Source: Paraburkholderia dioscoreae
GTDB taxonomy: Bacteria > Pseudomonadota > Gammaproteobacteria > Burkholderiales > Burkholderiaceae
Direction: 5' to 3'
NCBI RefSeq assembly: GCF_902459535.1
Contig: NZ_LR699553.1
Coordinates: 62,001-126,000, forward strand
Length of the DNA: 64,000 nt
In this document: positions 41,856 to 51,070 of the stretch, piece after piece
Layout: each line of letters begins with the position of its first letter
Numbering within the stretch: position 1 is the stretch's first letter
Notes under the pieces: generated by a model
What the model was told of the DNA's origin: nothing
Database searches by the model: none
The model's input: only the letters and a program-made list of their open reading frames with translations
Position numbers and translations under genes: made by a program

Positions 41856-42451
41856 CCATCAAACGCTTCCTCCCGCTTCGGCTCGCTGCCGTGCTCTGGA
41901 TTGCGCTGGCCGTATGGCTGGCGGCGCCGGGCGTGGCGCACGCTGACTCGATCGCGGTGCAGCGTGCGTCGCTGCAAGCCGACAACACCGGCTGGAACCT
42001 CGACGCCCGTTTCGACTTCGACCTGAATAGCAACCTCGAAGACGCGGTCAATAAAGGTATCCCGCTCTATTTCACGACCGACTTCGAATTGAGCCGGCCG
42101 CGCTGGTACTGGTTCGACGAGCAGCCGGTGAGCGTGTCGCAAAGCATTCGCCTGTCGTTCCAGCCGCTCACGCGCGAATACCGCGTGTCGAGCGTGTCAT
42201 CCGGCGGTTTGCAGCTCGGCTTCACCACGCTCAAGGATGCGCTCGCGGTCATCAAGCACATCACGTCGTGGCATGTGATAGACCGCAATGACGTGCACGC
42301 CGGGGAGAACTACACCGCATCGGTGCGTATGCAACTCGACATCGCGCTGATGCCCAAGCCGTTCCAGATCGACGCGGTGAACAACCGCGACTGGAATCTC
42401 GCATCCGAATGGAAGCGCTTTACCTTTACGGTGACCGAACGTGCTAAATAA
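41852..42451 (+). CDS. DUF4390 protein, exported
   Basis: 199 residues from GTG 41852, overlapping rsmB by four bases. An N-terminal signal peptide (RLAAVLWIALAVWLAAPGVA HA) precedes a DUF4390 domain (LDARFDFDLNSNLEDAVNKG, TDFELSRPRWYWFDEQ). The gene is always found just before ntrY-like kinase genes in this group, so it may modulate the sensor from the periplasm (inference). Its last codons overlap the kinase gene. Confidence 0.88.
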   Translation: MTIKRFLPLRLAAVLWIALAVWLAAPGVAHADSIAVQRASLQADNTGWNLDARFDFDLNSNLEDAVNKGIPLYFTTDFELSRPRWYWFDEQPVSVSQSIRLSFQPLTREYRVSSVSSGGLQLGFTTLKDALAVIKHITSWHVIDRNDVHAGENYTASVRMQLDIALMPKPFQIDAVNNRDWNLASEWKRFTFTVTERAK

Positions 42452-44855
42452 AGTGCGCTCCGCCACCAGTGTCAGCAGCATCGTCGTGCGCGTGCTGGTG
42501 TCGACGGTCGCGGTCACGGCCGTGTTGCTGCTCGTGCTGCTGGCCGCCGCCAGCGCGAACACCGAATTCTTCGACCGCTATTACCAGTGGCTCTATGCCG
42601 CCAATCTCGCGGTCGCGATGATCTTTTTGCTGGTGGTGGCGACGCTCGTCATCATCATCATCGCGCGGCTGAGAAAGGGTAAGTTCGGCACGCGGCTCCT
42701 CGCGAAACTTGCGTTCTTCATGGCGCTGGTCGGTGTGGTGCCGGGCGGGATCATCTACGTCGTGTCGTATCAGTTCGTGTCGCGCAGTATCGAGTCGTGG
42801 TTCGATGTGAACGTCGAAACCGCGCTCACGTCCGGTCTGAATCTCGGGCGCGGCATGCTCGACGCGTCGCTGTCCGATCTGCAGACCAAGGGCCGTTTGA
42901 TGTCCGAGCAGCTCGCGAGCGCGGACGCCGCGGGCACCACGCTCACGCTGCTGCGTCTGCGCGATCAGTTCGGCGTGCAGGATGCAACGATCGTCGAACC
43001 CACGCGCAGCATGTCGGGGGCGACGCCCGATATGCACGTGGTCGCGCAGGCATCCGGCAACTACGCAACGCTCGTGCCGAACGACCTCCCCACGCCGCTG
43101 ATGATCGACCAGGCACGCGGCCGTGGCTATGCGGCGATCGAAGGCGAAGTGGACGGCGATCCTCACGCGCATGGCAGCAAGGGCGTGCTGCGTCTGCGCG
43201 TGGTGCAACGCATTCCCGACTCGAACGCCTCGCTGCTGCAGCCCACCGAACGCTTCCTGCAACTCACGCAGCCGGTGTCGCCCACGCTCGCGCGCAATGC
43301 CGACGCGGTGCAGCGCGCGTACCGCGAGTATCAGGAAAAGGCGCTCGGCCGCACGGGTTTGCGCAAGATGTACATTGGCACGCTGACGCTTGCGCTCTTT
43401 CTCGCCACCTTCATTGCGATGATGCTGGCGCTGGCGCTCGGCAATCAGTTGGCGCGGCCGTTGTTTCTGCTCGCGCAAGGCACCAAGGAAATCACGGAAG
43501 GCGACTACACGCCGAAGCGCGAAATCAAATCGCGTGACGAACTGGGCTTTCTCACGCAGTCGTTCAACGCGATGACGCGGCAGTTGTCCGAGGCGCGTGC
43601 GGCCGTCGAGAACAACCGCATTGCGCTCGAACATTCGAAGGCGTATCTGGAAAGCATTCTCGCGAACCTGACCGCGGGCGTGTTCGTGTTCGACCGGCAG
43701 TTCAGGCTGACCACCGCGAATCGCGGCGCCGAGCGGATTTTCCGTCAGCCGTTCCAGGCCGTGATGGGTTCGGCGCTGGATCAGATCGGCGTGTTGAGCG
43801 AATTCGGCGGCATGGTCCGCAAGGCTTTTGCCGATCGCGAAGCGGCGAGCGGCGACGGTCACGACGATCGCGGCCACTGGCAGCAGCAGTTTTCGGTGCA
43901 GGTGCCGGGCGAAACCGAGCCGCTCACCTTGCTCGTGCGCGGCGCGCGGCTCGTCTCGGCAACGGATCGCGACGCGGAAGACATGCAGACGTCCGGCTAC
44001 GTCGTCGTGTTCGACGATATTTCGGACGTGATCTCCGCGCAGCGATCGATCGCATGGGGCGAAGTCGCGCGACGGCTCGCGCACGAGATCAAGAATCCGC
44101 TCACGCCGATCCAGCTTTCCGCCGAGCGTTTGCAGATGAAGCTCGCCGACAAGCTGTCGCCGTCCGACGCCGATGTGCTCAAGCGCGGCGCGACCACGAT
44201 CGTGAACCAGGTCGCCGCCATGAAGCAGATGGTCGATAATTTCCGCGACTACGCGCGCACGCCGCCGGCGGTGCTCGCGCATCTGCAACTGAATGATCTG
44301 GTCAGTGAAGTGCTCACGCTGTACGGTATCGAAGAAGGCAAAGGCGCGATCCAGGTCGAGCTCGCTGCGTTGCCCGCCATTCGCGGCGACGCGACGCAAT
44401 TGCGTCAGGTGATTCACAACCTGTTGCAGAACGCGCAGGATGCGGTGGCGGACCTCGAGCATCCGCGTGTGTTGCTCGAGACGAGGACAGTAGAATACGG
44501 AGACCCCGACGCGGAAGGCAAAGTGCGTGTCGCGGTGCGTCTGACCGTGTCGGACAACGGACCGGGCTTCCCCGCGCGTATCCTCACACGTGCATTCGAA
44601 CCTTACGTAACGACCAAGGCCAAAGGTACGGGCCTGGGTCTTGCGATGGTCAAGAAGATCGTCGACGAACACGGCGCACGCATTGACATCCGCAATCGTA
44701 TGAAAGCGGGCGATGTCATCGAGGGTGCGCAGATTTCGATCCTCTTCCTTCAACTGGCAGACGATGCCGCGACGCCCGGAACAGGGCCGCGTCCGGCGCA
44801 CGGCGGTGCGTCGCAGGGAAAGACAAAAGCAACAGTGCAGACAAAGGCAGCGTAA
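42441..44855 (+). CDS. ntrY: NtrY-like sensor histidine kinase
   Basis: 804 residues. Two membrane segments plus a third at about 320-345, HAMP (about 345-395), PAS (about 405-500), HisKA with RLAHEIKNPLTPIQLSAERL and HATPase with NLLQNAQDAV, DNGPGF and TGLGLAMVKKI are all present. It overlaps the DUF4390 gene and ends just before the response regulator. In related bacteria NtrY responds to redox or nitrogen signals (family knowledge); the stimulus here is not readable. Confidence 0.9.
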   Translation: MLNKVRSATSVSSIVVRVLVSTVAVTAVLLLVLLAAASANTEFFDRYYQWLYAANLAVAMIFLLVVATLVIIIIARLRKGKFGTRLLAKLAFFMALVGVVPGGIIYVVSYQFVSRSIESWFDVNVETALTSGLNLGRGMLDASLSDLQTKGRLMSEQLASADAAGTTLTLLRLRDQFGVQDATIVEPTRSMSGATPDMHVVAQASGNYATLVPNDLPTPLMIDQARGRGYAAIEGEVDGDPHAHGSKGVLRLRVVQRIPDSNASLLQPTERFLQLTQPVSPTLARNADAVQRAYREYQEKALGRTGLRKMYIGTLTLALFLATFIAMMLALALGNQLARPLFLLAQGTKEITEGDYTPKREIKSRDELGFLTQSFNAMTRQLSEARAAVENNRIALEHSKAYLESILANLTAGVFVFDRQFRLTTANRGAERIFRQPFQAVMGSALDQIGVLSEFGGMVRKAFADREAASGDGHDDRGHWQQQFSVQVPGETEPLTLLVRGARLVSATDRDAEDMQTSGYVVVFDDISDVISAQRSIAWGEVARRLAHEIKNPLTPIQLSAERLQMKLADKLSPSDADVLKRGATTIVNQVAAMKQMVDNFRDYARTPPAVLAHLQLNDLVSEVLTLYGIEEGKGAIQVELAALPAIRGDATQLRQVIHNLLQNAQDAVADLEHPRVLLETRTVEYGDPDAEGKVRVAVRLTVSDNGPGFPARILTRAFEPYVTTKAKGTGLGLAMVKKIVDEHGARIDIRNRMKAGDVIEGAQISILFLQLADDAATPGTGPRPAHGGASQGKTKATVQTKAA

Positions 44856-45545
44856 ATGGCAACCATCCTGGTGGTAGATGATGAAATGGGCATCCGGGAA
44901 TTGCTCTCGGAGATCCTGAGCGACGAAGGGCATGTCGTGGAGGCCGCGGAAAACGCGCAGGAAGCGCGCGAGTTCCGTTTGCGCCAGGCGCCCGACCTGG
45001 TGCTGCTCGACATCTGGATGCCCGACACCGACGGTGTGACCTTGCTCAAGGAGTGGGCGGCGCAAGGGCAACTCACCATGCCGGTGATCATGATGTCCGG
45101 TCACGCGACGATCGATACAGCGGTTGAAGCAACCAAGATCGGTGCGCTCAATTTTCTCGAGAAACCGATTGCCTTGCAGAAGTTGCTGAAGGCCGTCGAG
45201 CAGGGCCTCGCGCGCGGCAACGCGGCGGGTGCGCCGGGCGGCGCGGCCGCCAAGCCGGTGTTGCCGGTGAGCGCTTCGGCGGTGGCTTCGGCGGCGGCAT
45301 TGCCGATGCTCTCCACCGACGGCCTCGGCAGCGGCGCGCTGGCCGCGCAAACGGCCTCGATCTCGTTCGATATTCCGCTGCGCGACGCGCGCGATGCGTT
45401 CGAGCGCGCGTACTTCGAATATCACCTCGCGCGTGAGAACGGCAGCATGACGCGGGTCGCGGAGAAGACCGGGCTGGAGCGCACACACTTGTACCGCAAG
45501 CTCAAGCAACTCGGCGTCGATCTCGGCAAAAACAAGGGTGAGTGA
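44856..45545 (+). CDS. NtrX-like response regulator without AAA+ domain
   Basis: 229 residues. Receiver domain at 1-120 (VDDEMGIRELLSEI, LLDIWMPDTDGVTLL with Asp, MMSGHATIDTAVEA, LNFLEKPI), then an Ala/Gly-rich linker and a Fis-type HTH (ENGSMTRVAEKTGLERTHLY RKLKQLG). The sigma-54-interaction AAA+ domain of canonical NtrX is absent, so it regulates by DNA binding alone. It directly follows its kinase gene. Confidence 0.88.
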   Translation: MATILVVDDEMGIRELLSEILSDEGHVVEAAENAQEAREFRLRQAPDLVLLDIWMPDTDGVTLLKEWAAQGQLTMPVIMMSGHATIDTAVEATKIGALNFLEKPIALQKLLKAVEQGLARGNAAGAPGGAAAKPVLPVSASAVASAAALPMLSTDGLGSGALAAQTASISFDIPLRDARDAFERAYFEYHLARENGSMTRVAEKTGLERTHLYRKLKQLGVDLGKNKGE

Positions 45546-45665
45546 GGTCTCCGACAGGCGCAAGTGAAGCCGGCGTTCCCTTCGCAGAAGATTCCGCGCT
45601 CACACATTTTTTCGACAAGGGGCTTGCCCCACTGCTGACCCTTTGATATTATTTCGTTCTTCGTT

Positions 45666-45741
45666 GGCCCGGTAGCTCAGTTGGTAGAGCAGCGGATTGA
45701 AAATCCGCGTGTCGATGGTTCGATTCCGTCCCAGGCCACCA
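45666..45741 (+). tRNA. tRNA-Phe(GAA)
   Basis: A complete 76-nt cloverleaf with encoded CCA: acceptor GGCCCGG/CCAGGCC (one G-U), D-arm GCTCAGTTGGTAGAGC, anticodon loop TTGAAAA, T-arm with GGTTCGATTCC. It sits between the regulator gene and queC. Confidence 0.96.
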
Positions 45742-45747
45742 GGATTC

Positions 45748-45785
45748 AGCCCCAGGAAATCGCAAGATTCCTGGGGCTTTTCCTT
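45748..45785 (+). terminator. Terminator after tRNA-Phe
   Basis: AGCCCCAGGAA pairs with TTCCTGGGGCT, loop around GCAA, then TTTTCCTTT. Confidence 0.9.
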
Positions 45786-46130
45786 TCTGCGTCCCTATTG
45801 GGGTAGGCATGGTGGGCGTCCGTTGCTTCGGCTTGTGCGCGCCGCGCGGCAAGGGTCACCCGGCGGTATTCGGCGCCGCATGATAAAATCGCGCCAGTTC
45901 AAGGACTTGCACGTGAGTGCGTCGCCTGAGTGCCGCGCGGCAACGCCGCCACCAGCACCGAACCCTTCGCCCGACGATCAACGGTATAAGCGCCCAGCGA
46001 CTCCGCATGCGGAAGGCGCGGCCTATACTGCTTTGGGCCGGCAGCAGTGCCGGTACGCGTCGCGCCGCGTTGCTTGCATGGCGCACCTCGCGCAGCGCGA
46101 CGTGGCACTCTTCATTCACGGAGTTTCACG
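45786..46130 (+). other. Gene-free leader before queC
   Basis: 345 bp with no credible gene. The only notable item is a GGAG ribosome site ten bases before the GTG of queC. I see no preQ1-riboswitch-like H-type pseudoknot, so nothing can be assigned. Confidence 0.4.
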
Positions 46131-46862
46131 GTGATCCGCAAAGACGCTAAACGTAGCGCTCTGGTGCTGTTTTCCGGCGGCCAGGATTCCGCCACGTGCC
46201 TCGCCTGGGCGCTCGAACGTTATGAAACGGTCGAGACACTGGGCTTCGATTACGGTCAGCGGCACCGCGTCGAACTGGAATGCCGCGAGGGGTTTCGCAA
46301 CGCCGTCGCGCGCGCATTTCCGGCATGGGCCGAGCGCCTCGGCGAAGACCATATGATCGATCTGTCGGTACTCGGCGCGATCAGCGACACGGCCATGACG
46401 CGCGAGATCGAGATCGAAGCCACGGCCAACGGTTTGCCGAACACGTTCGTGCCGGGCCGCAATCTGATGTTCATGACCATCGCTGCGGCGATTGCGTATC
46501 GGCGTGGTTTGCAGGTGCTGGTCGGCGGCATGTGCGAGACGGATTTCTCGGGCTATCCCGATTGCCGCGACGATACCATGAAGGCGTTGCAGGTCGCGCT
46601 GAACCTCGGCATGGACACGCGCTTCCTGCTCGAAACACCGTTGATGTGGCTCGACAAGGCCGACACCTGGCGCCTCGCGCACGAGCTCGGCGGCGCTGAA
46701 CTGGTCGAACTGGTGCGCGTCGAGACGCATACGTGCTACCTCGGCGAACGCGCGGAATTGCATGCGTGGGGCTTCGGTTGTGGTGAATGCCCGGCGTGCC
46801 GCCTGCGCAAGCGCGGCTACGAAGCGTATCTGGCCGGTGAAAAGGTCACCGAGCCAGTCTGA
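46131..46862 (+). CDS. queC: 7-cyano-7-deazaguanine synthase QueC
   Basis: 243 residues from GTG 46131 (VIRKDAKRSALVLFSGGQDS). PP-loop SGGQDS near the N-terminus and a C-terminal zinc site CGECPACRLRKRGY. It converts carboxy-deazaguanine to preQ0 in queuosine/archaeosine synthesis. It starts a cluster with queE (99 bp later) and queD. Confidence 0.95.
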   Translation: MIRKDAKRSALVLFSGGQDSATCLAWALERYETVETLGFDYGQRHRVELECREGFRNAVARAFPAWAERLGEDHMIDLSVLGAISDTAMTREIEIEATANGLPNTFVPGRNLMFMTIAAAIAYRRGLQVLVGGMCETDFSGYPDCRDDTMKALQVALNLGMDTRFLLETPLMWLDKADTWRLAHELGGAELVELVRVETHTCYLGERAELHAWGFGCGECPACRLRKRGYEAYLAGEKVTEPV

Positions 46863-46961
46863 CGTTTCCCGCACCGGCGCGGCTCGGGGCACGAAGTTCG
46901 AGCACATGGCTCAGGCAACGACTCAGGCAATAATTTTCAGGAACACAGGGCAGAAAGCAGC

Positions 46962-47594
46962 ATGACTTACGCGGTCAAGGAAATCTTCTACACGTTGCAG
47001 GGCGAGGGCGCGAATGCCGGGCGTCCGGCCGTCTTCTGCCGGTTCGCCGGCTGCAACCTGTGGTCGGGCCGTGAGGAAGATCGTGCGGAGGCGGTATGCC
47101 GCTTCTGCGATACGGACTTCGTCGGCACCGATGGTGAGAACGGCGGCAAGTACCGCACGGCTGAAGATCTGGTGCGGATGATCGCGTCGCAATGGCCGCA
47201 AGGCGAGGGCGAGCGTTTCGTGGTGTGCACGGGCGGCGAGCCGATGCTGCAGATCGACCAGCCGCTCGTCGACGCGCTGCATGCCGCCGGCTTTGAAATC
47301 GCTATCGAAACCAACGGCTCGCTGCCGGTGCTCGAGACGATCGACTGGATCTGCGTGAGCCCGAAGGCCGACGCGCCGCTCGTCGTGACCAAAGGCAACG
47401 AACTGAAGGTCGTGATCCCGCAGGACAACCAGCGCCTGTCCGAGTATGCGAAGCTCGACTTCGAGTATTTCCTCGTCCAGCCCATGGACGGCCCGTCGCG
47501 CGACATCAACACCAAGCTCGCGATCGACTGGTGCAAACGCCATCCGCAATGGCGCCTGTCGATGCAGACCCACAAGTATCTGAACATTCCCTGA
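46962..47594 (+). CDS. queE: 7-carboxy-7-deazaguanine synthase QueE
   Basis: 210 residues. A radical-SAM enzyme with the variant cluster motif CRFAGCNLWSGREEDRAEAV then CRFCDTDF (C-x14-C-x2-C instead of C-x3-C-x2-C after the first Cys). GGEPMLQID and ETNGSL segments follow. It makes CDG from CPH4. It is preceded by AGGGCAGAAAGCAGC and followed by queD six bases later. Confidence 0.94.
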   Translation: MTYAVKEIFYTLQGEGANAGRPAVFCRFAGCNLWSGREEDRAEAVCRFCDTDFVGTDGENGGKYRTAEDLVRMIASQWPQGEGERFVVCTGGEPMLQIDQPLVDALHAAGFEIAIETNGSLPVLETIDWICVSPKADAPLVVTKGNELKVVIPQDNQRLSEYAKLDFEYFLVQPMDGPSRDINTKLAIDWCKRHPQWRLSMQTHKYLNIP

Positions 47595-47600
47595 TTTGCC

Positions 47601-48047
47601 GTGCTGACGATTACACGAAAACTCGAATTCGACGCGGGTCACCGCATTCCCGATCACCGCAGCCAGTGCCGTAATCTGCACGGTCATCGCTATGTGCTCG
47701 AAATCACGCTGCAAGGCGATCTGGTCGACACCGAAGGCGCGCCTGACCGCGGCATGGTGATGGACTTCGCCGACGTGAAGTCGCTCGCCGTCGAGCATCT
47801 GGTCGACAGGTGGGACCATGCGTTTCTGGTCTATGAAGGCGACACGCAAGTGCGCGGTTTCCTTGAGACGATGGTCGGGCACAAGACGGTCGTGCTCGAT
47901 CGTATTCCCACCGTCGAAAACCTTGCCGCCGTCGCGTTCGACATTCTCGCGAACGTCTACGATGCCCACTACGGCGTGAATCTCCGTTTGCATAAGCTGC
48001 GTCTGTACGAGACGCCGAACTGCTGGGCCGACGTGGTCCGCGACTAG
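47601..48047 (+). CDS. queD: 6-carboxytetrahydropterin synthase QueD
   Basis: 148 residues from GTG 47601. The zinc-binding His residues are in DAGHRIP and LHGHRYVLEI, catalytic Cys in SQCRNLHGH. It produces CPH4 from dihydroneopterin triphosphate, feeding queE. Third gene of the queC-queE-queD cluster. Confidence 0.95.
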   Translation: MLTITRKLEFDAGHRIPDHRSQCRNLHGHRYVLEITLQGDLVDTEGAPDRGMVMDFADVKSLAVEHLVDRWDHAFLVYEGDTQVRGFLETMVGHKTVVLDRIPTVENLAAVAFDILANVYDAHYGVNLRLHKLRLYETPNCWADVVRD

Positions 48048-48284
48048 ACCTCAGCGCCGCCGCACTCCCGCAGGAAATCCCCTCGGGGACCGTCCAACCC
48101 TCGCGTTATTGTCACGGTATGATCGCTCCGATAACCACACGGAGCGAGACATGCCGGTCATCGCATTGCGTCGCAGCAGGCATCCAGGCCGCCACGGCCT
48201 GAGCCATTGTCTTTGTCTTTCTCTAGCCCATCACGCCGGCATTGCGCCTTGCGGCGCATGTCATCGCCGCCAAGGAGCGCGGCG

Positions 48285-49067
48285 ATGAGCAGCCTGACCA
48301 ATCCCCTCAAGCAACGCCTCAAGGAAACCGAGCCGCTGTTCGGCCTGTGGCTCTCGCTCGGCAGCGATGCCGCGGCCGAAGCGCTCGCGCACGCCGGTTA
48401 CGACTGGCTGCTGATCGACATGGAGCACGCGCCGAACGATAGCGGCGACGTCGCCTCGCAATTGCGCGCAATCGCCGCCGCGCATCTACCGAGCGAGCCG
48501 GTGGTGCGCGTGCCGGCCAGCGAGGCGTGGCTCGTCAAGCGTGTGCTGGATGCTGGCGCGCGTACGCTGATGTTCCCGAATATCGAGTCCGCAGACGAAG
48601 CGGCGCGCGCCGTGCGTCTCACGCAATATCCGACCGCCGGCGCGCTCGACGGCGAGCGCGGCGTTGCCGGCATGGTGCGGGCCGCGGCCTACGGCATGCG
48701 GCGCGATTACGTGCAGACCGCCAACGCGCAGATCGCGACTATCGTGCAGATCGAGTCGGCGCGCGGCTTGCAGGAAGTGGAAAAGATCGCGGCGACGCCG
48801 GGTGTCGATTGCCTGTTCGTCGGACCGGCGGACCTTGCCGCGAGCCTCGGTCATCTCGGCGATTCGAAGCACGCCGACGTGCAGGCCGCGATGGCGCGCA
48901 TCGTCAGCGCCGCGGATAAGGCGGGCATCGCCGCCGGTATTTTTGCTATGGATGTCGCGAGCGCAAAGCAGCATCGCGACGCCGGTTTTCGTTTTATCGC
49001 TCTGGCCGCCGACGTCATGTGGATGTTGCGCGCGACTCGCCAGGCATTGCAGGAGGTGAGGTCATGA
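48285..49067 (+). CDS. HpcH/HpaI-family aldolase
   Basis: 260 residues from ATG 48285, behind AAGGAG. WLSLGSDAAAEALAHAGYDW, IDMEHAPND, RVPASEAWLVKRVLDAGART and FVGPADLAASLG match class II pyruvate aldolases of the HpcH/HpaI type (metal Glu/Asp, catalytic Arg/His). Substrate is unknown. Stop overlaps the start of the Sel1 gene (ATGA). Confidence 0.88.
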   Translation: MSSLTNPLKQRLKETEPLFGLWLSLGSDAAAEALAHAGYDWLLIDMEHAPNDSGDVASQLRAIAAAHLPSEPVVRVPASEAWLVKRVLDAGARTLMFPNIESADEAARAVRLTQYPTAGALDGERGVAGMVRAAAYGMRRDYVQTANAQIATIVQIESARGLQEVEKIAATPGVDCLFVGPADLAASLGHLGDSKHADVQAAMARIVSAADKAGIAAGIFAMDVASAKQHRDAGFRFIALAADVMWMLRATRQALQEVRS

Positions 49068-49765
49068 AGGGGATGGTGCAGTGCGTCGCGGTGCGTCTGG
49101 TGGTTACGGCGGCGTTGATGGCGAATGTGGCGGCGTATGCGCAGGACCGCGTCGCGAAGTCGGACGATCCGCAGACGCAAACCGCGGTCGCCGACTACAA
49201 CGCCGGCAATCTCGGCGCGGCGCTGGCCGAGTTCCGCAAGGCCGCCGAGCGTGGCAGCCGGCTCGCCGAGTTCAACTACGCGATGATGCTGCTCAACGGC
49301 GAAGGCACCCCGGCCAATGTCGATGAAGGCAAGAAATGGCTGCGCAAGGCTGCGGACGCCAACATGTCGCACGCGCAATACGTGTACGGCAAGATGTACG
49401 ACGACGGCGAGTTCGTCGGCCGCGATCCAGTGGAGGCGCATCGCTGGTTTCTGAAGGCGGCCCAGCAAGGCCACGTGCAGGCGGAGTTGGCGCTGGCCAA
49501 TCAGTTCCTCGACGGACGCGGCACCGAACGCGACAACAGGCAGGCGTTCGTCTGGTACAAGAAGGCGGCGCAAGGCGGCGACATGACCGCGCAATATGTG
49601 ACCGGCTCGTTCTACGAGCGCGGCGGCGACGGCGTGGACAGGAATCTCAACGTGGCGCGCGCCTATTACGCTGCCGCGGCGGCGCAGGGCGATCCGGCGG
49701 CGCGACTCAAGTATCAGCAACTCAGCGCGCAGTTGCGGGACCAGAAGGAAGTGAAGCCGCAGTAA
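49064..49765 (+). CDS. Sel1-repeat (TPR-like) exported protein
   Basis: 233 residues from ATG 49064, with a signal peptide (VRLVVTAALMANVAAYAQD). Five Sel1 repeats follow (e.g. AEFNYAMMLLNGEGTPANVD EGKKWLRKAA; VYGKMYDDGEFVGRDPVEAH RWFLKAA). Such repeat proteins mediate protein contacts in the periplasm or membrane. It overlaps the aldolase gene. Confidence 0.85.
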   Translation: MKGMVQCVAVRLVVTAALMANVAAYAQDRVAKSDDPQTQTAVADYNAGNLGAALAEFRKAAERGSRLAEFNYAMMLLNGEGTPANVDEGKKWLRKAADANMSHAQYVYGKMYDDGEFVGRDPVEAHRWFLKAAQQGHVQAELALANQFLDGRGTERDNRQAFVWYKKAAQGGDMTAQYVTGSFYERGGDGVDRNLNVARAYYAAAAAQGDPAARLKYQQLSAQLRDQKEVKPQ

Positions 49766-49780
49766 ATGAAAGGGGCGCTC

Positions 49781-49832
49781 TGAACTGCACCCCAAAGGTT
49801 GGACACCGATCCAACCTTTGGGGTGCAGTTCA
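49781..49832. repeat. Perfect 23-bp inverted repeat, IS3-end-like
   Basis: Arms at 49781-49803 and 49810-49832 are exact reverse complements with a 6-bp loop. The arm beginning TGAACTGCACCCCAAAGGTT resembles the terminal inverted repeat of IS3-family elements, so this may be two abutting ends left after loss of an element. It lacks a T-tract, so a simple terminator is less likely, although it separates the convergent Sel1 and rodA genes. Confidence 0.6.
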
Positions 49833-49911
49833 CTCCGTGGTGATGGTGCGCCTCTTCTGCTTTCGCCGCCTTGTTTCGGGCCGTGTTCGTGTTCGCCGAC
49901 GGCCCGCCGCG

Positions 49912-51060
49912 CTAACTCTGCATCAACCGCTTCTGCCGCGCGACGCTCATGATGAGGCCGATGGCGACCCCCAACGTGGTCAGCGCCGTGCCGCCGTAGC
50001 TCATGAACGGCAACGGCACGCCGACCACCGGCAAGATGCCGCTCACCATGCCGATATTCACGAATGCGTAGGTAAAGAACGCCATTGTCAGCGAGCCGGC
50101 CAGCAAACGTCCGAATAGCGTCGCGCCATTGGCCGCGATATACAGCCCGCGCGCGATCAACAGCATGTACAGCGTGAGCAGTACGATGCCGCCCGCCAGT
50201 CCGAACTCTTCGGAGAACACCGCGAAGATGAAGTCGGTGTGCTTTTCGGGAATGAACTCCAGATGCGCCTGCGTGCCCTTCAGCCAGCCTTTGCCGAGCG
50301 GACCACCCGAGCCGATCGCGATGACTGCCTGGATGGTGTGGAAGCCCTTGCCGAGCGGATCGGAGGTCGGATCGAGCAGGGTGCAGATGCGGTGTTTCTG
50401 ATAGTCGTGCATCAACGGCCATTGCACTTCGGGCTGACAGATCTTGTCCTGAAAGGCGGCGACGGAGCCGACCGCGATCACGCCTGCAATCAGCACCGGC
50501 ACGATCAGCTTGAAACTCAGGCCCGCGAAGTAAATCACGAAGAAGCCGGCTGCGAACACCAGCACGGCCGTACCGAGATCGGGCTGTTTGGCGATCAGGC
50601 CTACCGGTAACGCGAGAATCAGCAGACCGACCAGAAAATCGTACCAGCGCATCACGCCTTCGCGGCGCTGGTAGTACCACGCAAGCATCAGCGGCGTGGC
50701 GATCTTCAGGATTTCCGAAGGCTGGATCACCACGCCGACATTGATCCAGCGCTTCGCGCCCTTGCGCGTGAGACCGAATAGCGCCACCGCCACCAGCAAC
50801 GCGATCCCGAATGTGTACAGCGGGACCGCGAAGCGCATCAGCGTAGTGGGCGGAACATTGGCGAGCGCCCACATCAGCACGAACGTCAGCATGATGTTGC
50901 GCAGCTGGTCTTCCACGCGGCCGGGGACGTCCAGACTCGCGCTGTACAGCGTGACGATGCCTACGCACAAAAGCAGAAACACGATCAGCGCGAGCGGACG
51001 GTCGAAGCCCGCAAACATCCGCTTGATGCGGTCGAGCCAGGCGCGCTTGTCGAATTGCAT
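49912..51060 (-). CDS. rodA: Rod shape-determining glycosyltransferase RodA
   Basis: 382 residues from ATG 51060 behind AAGGAG. Multi-spanning SEDS protein: IQPSEILKIATPLMLAWYYQ, KQPDLGTAVLV, GKGFHTIQ, EKHTDFIFAVFSEEFGLAG and VGVPLPFMSYGGTA are hallmark segments. It polymerises lateral-wall glycan with PBP2. Last gene of the mre operon on the minus strand. Confidence 0.94.
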   Translation of the reverse strand: MQFDKRAWLDRIKRMFAGFDRPLALIVFLLLCVGIVTLYSASLDVPGRVEDQLRNIMLTFVLMWALANVPPTTLMRFAVPLYTFGIALLVAVALFGLTRKGAKRWINVGVVIQPSEILKIATPLMLAWYYQRREGVMRWYDFLVGLLILALPVGLIAKQPDLGTAVLVFAAGFFVIYFAGLSFKLIVPVLIAGVIAVGSVAAFQDKICQPEVQWPLMHDYQKHRICTLLDPTSDPLGKGFHTIQAVIAIGSGGPLGKGWLKGTQAHLEFIPEKHTDFIFAVFSEEFGLAGGIVLLTLYMLLIARGLYIAANGATLFGRLLAGSLTMAFFTYAFVNIGMVSGILPVVGVPLPFMSYGGTALTTLGVAIGLIMSVARQKRLMQS

Positions 51061-51070
51061 GCCTTTCTCC

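Noticed and set aside
42444..45563. 1,039-codon minus-strand frame
   Set aside because: Shadow of the ntrY/ntrX-like genes; Arg/His-rich and without motifs.
45786..46130. preQ1 riboswitch before queC
   Set aside because: The expected short A-rich H-type pseudoknot is not visible; leader is GC-rich.
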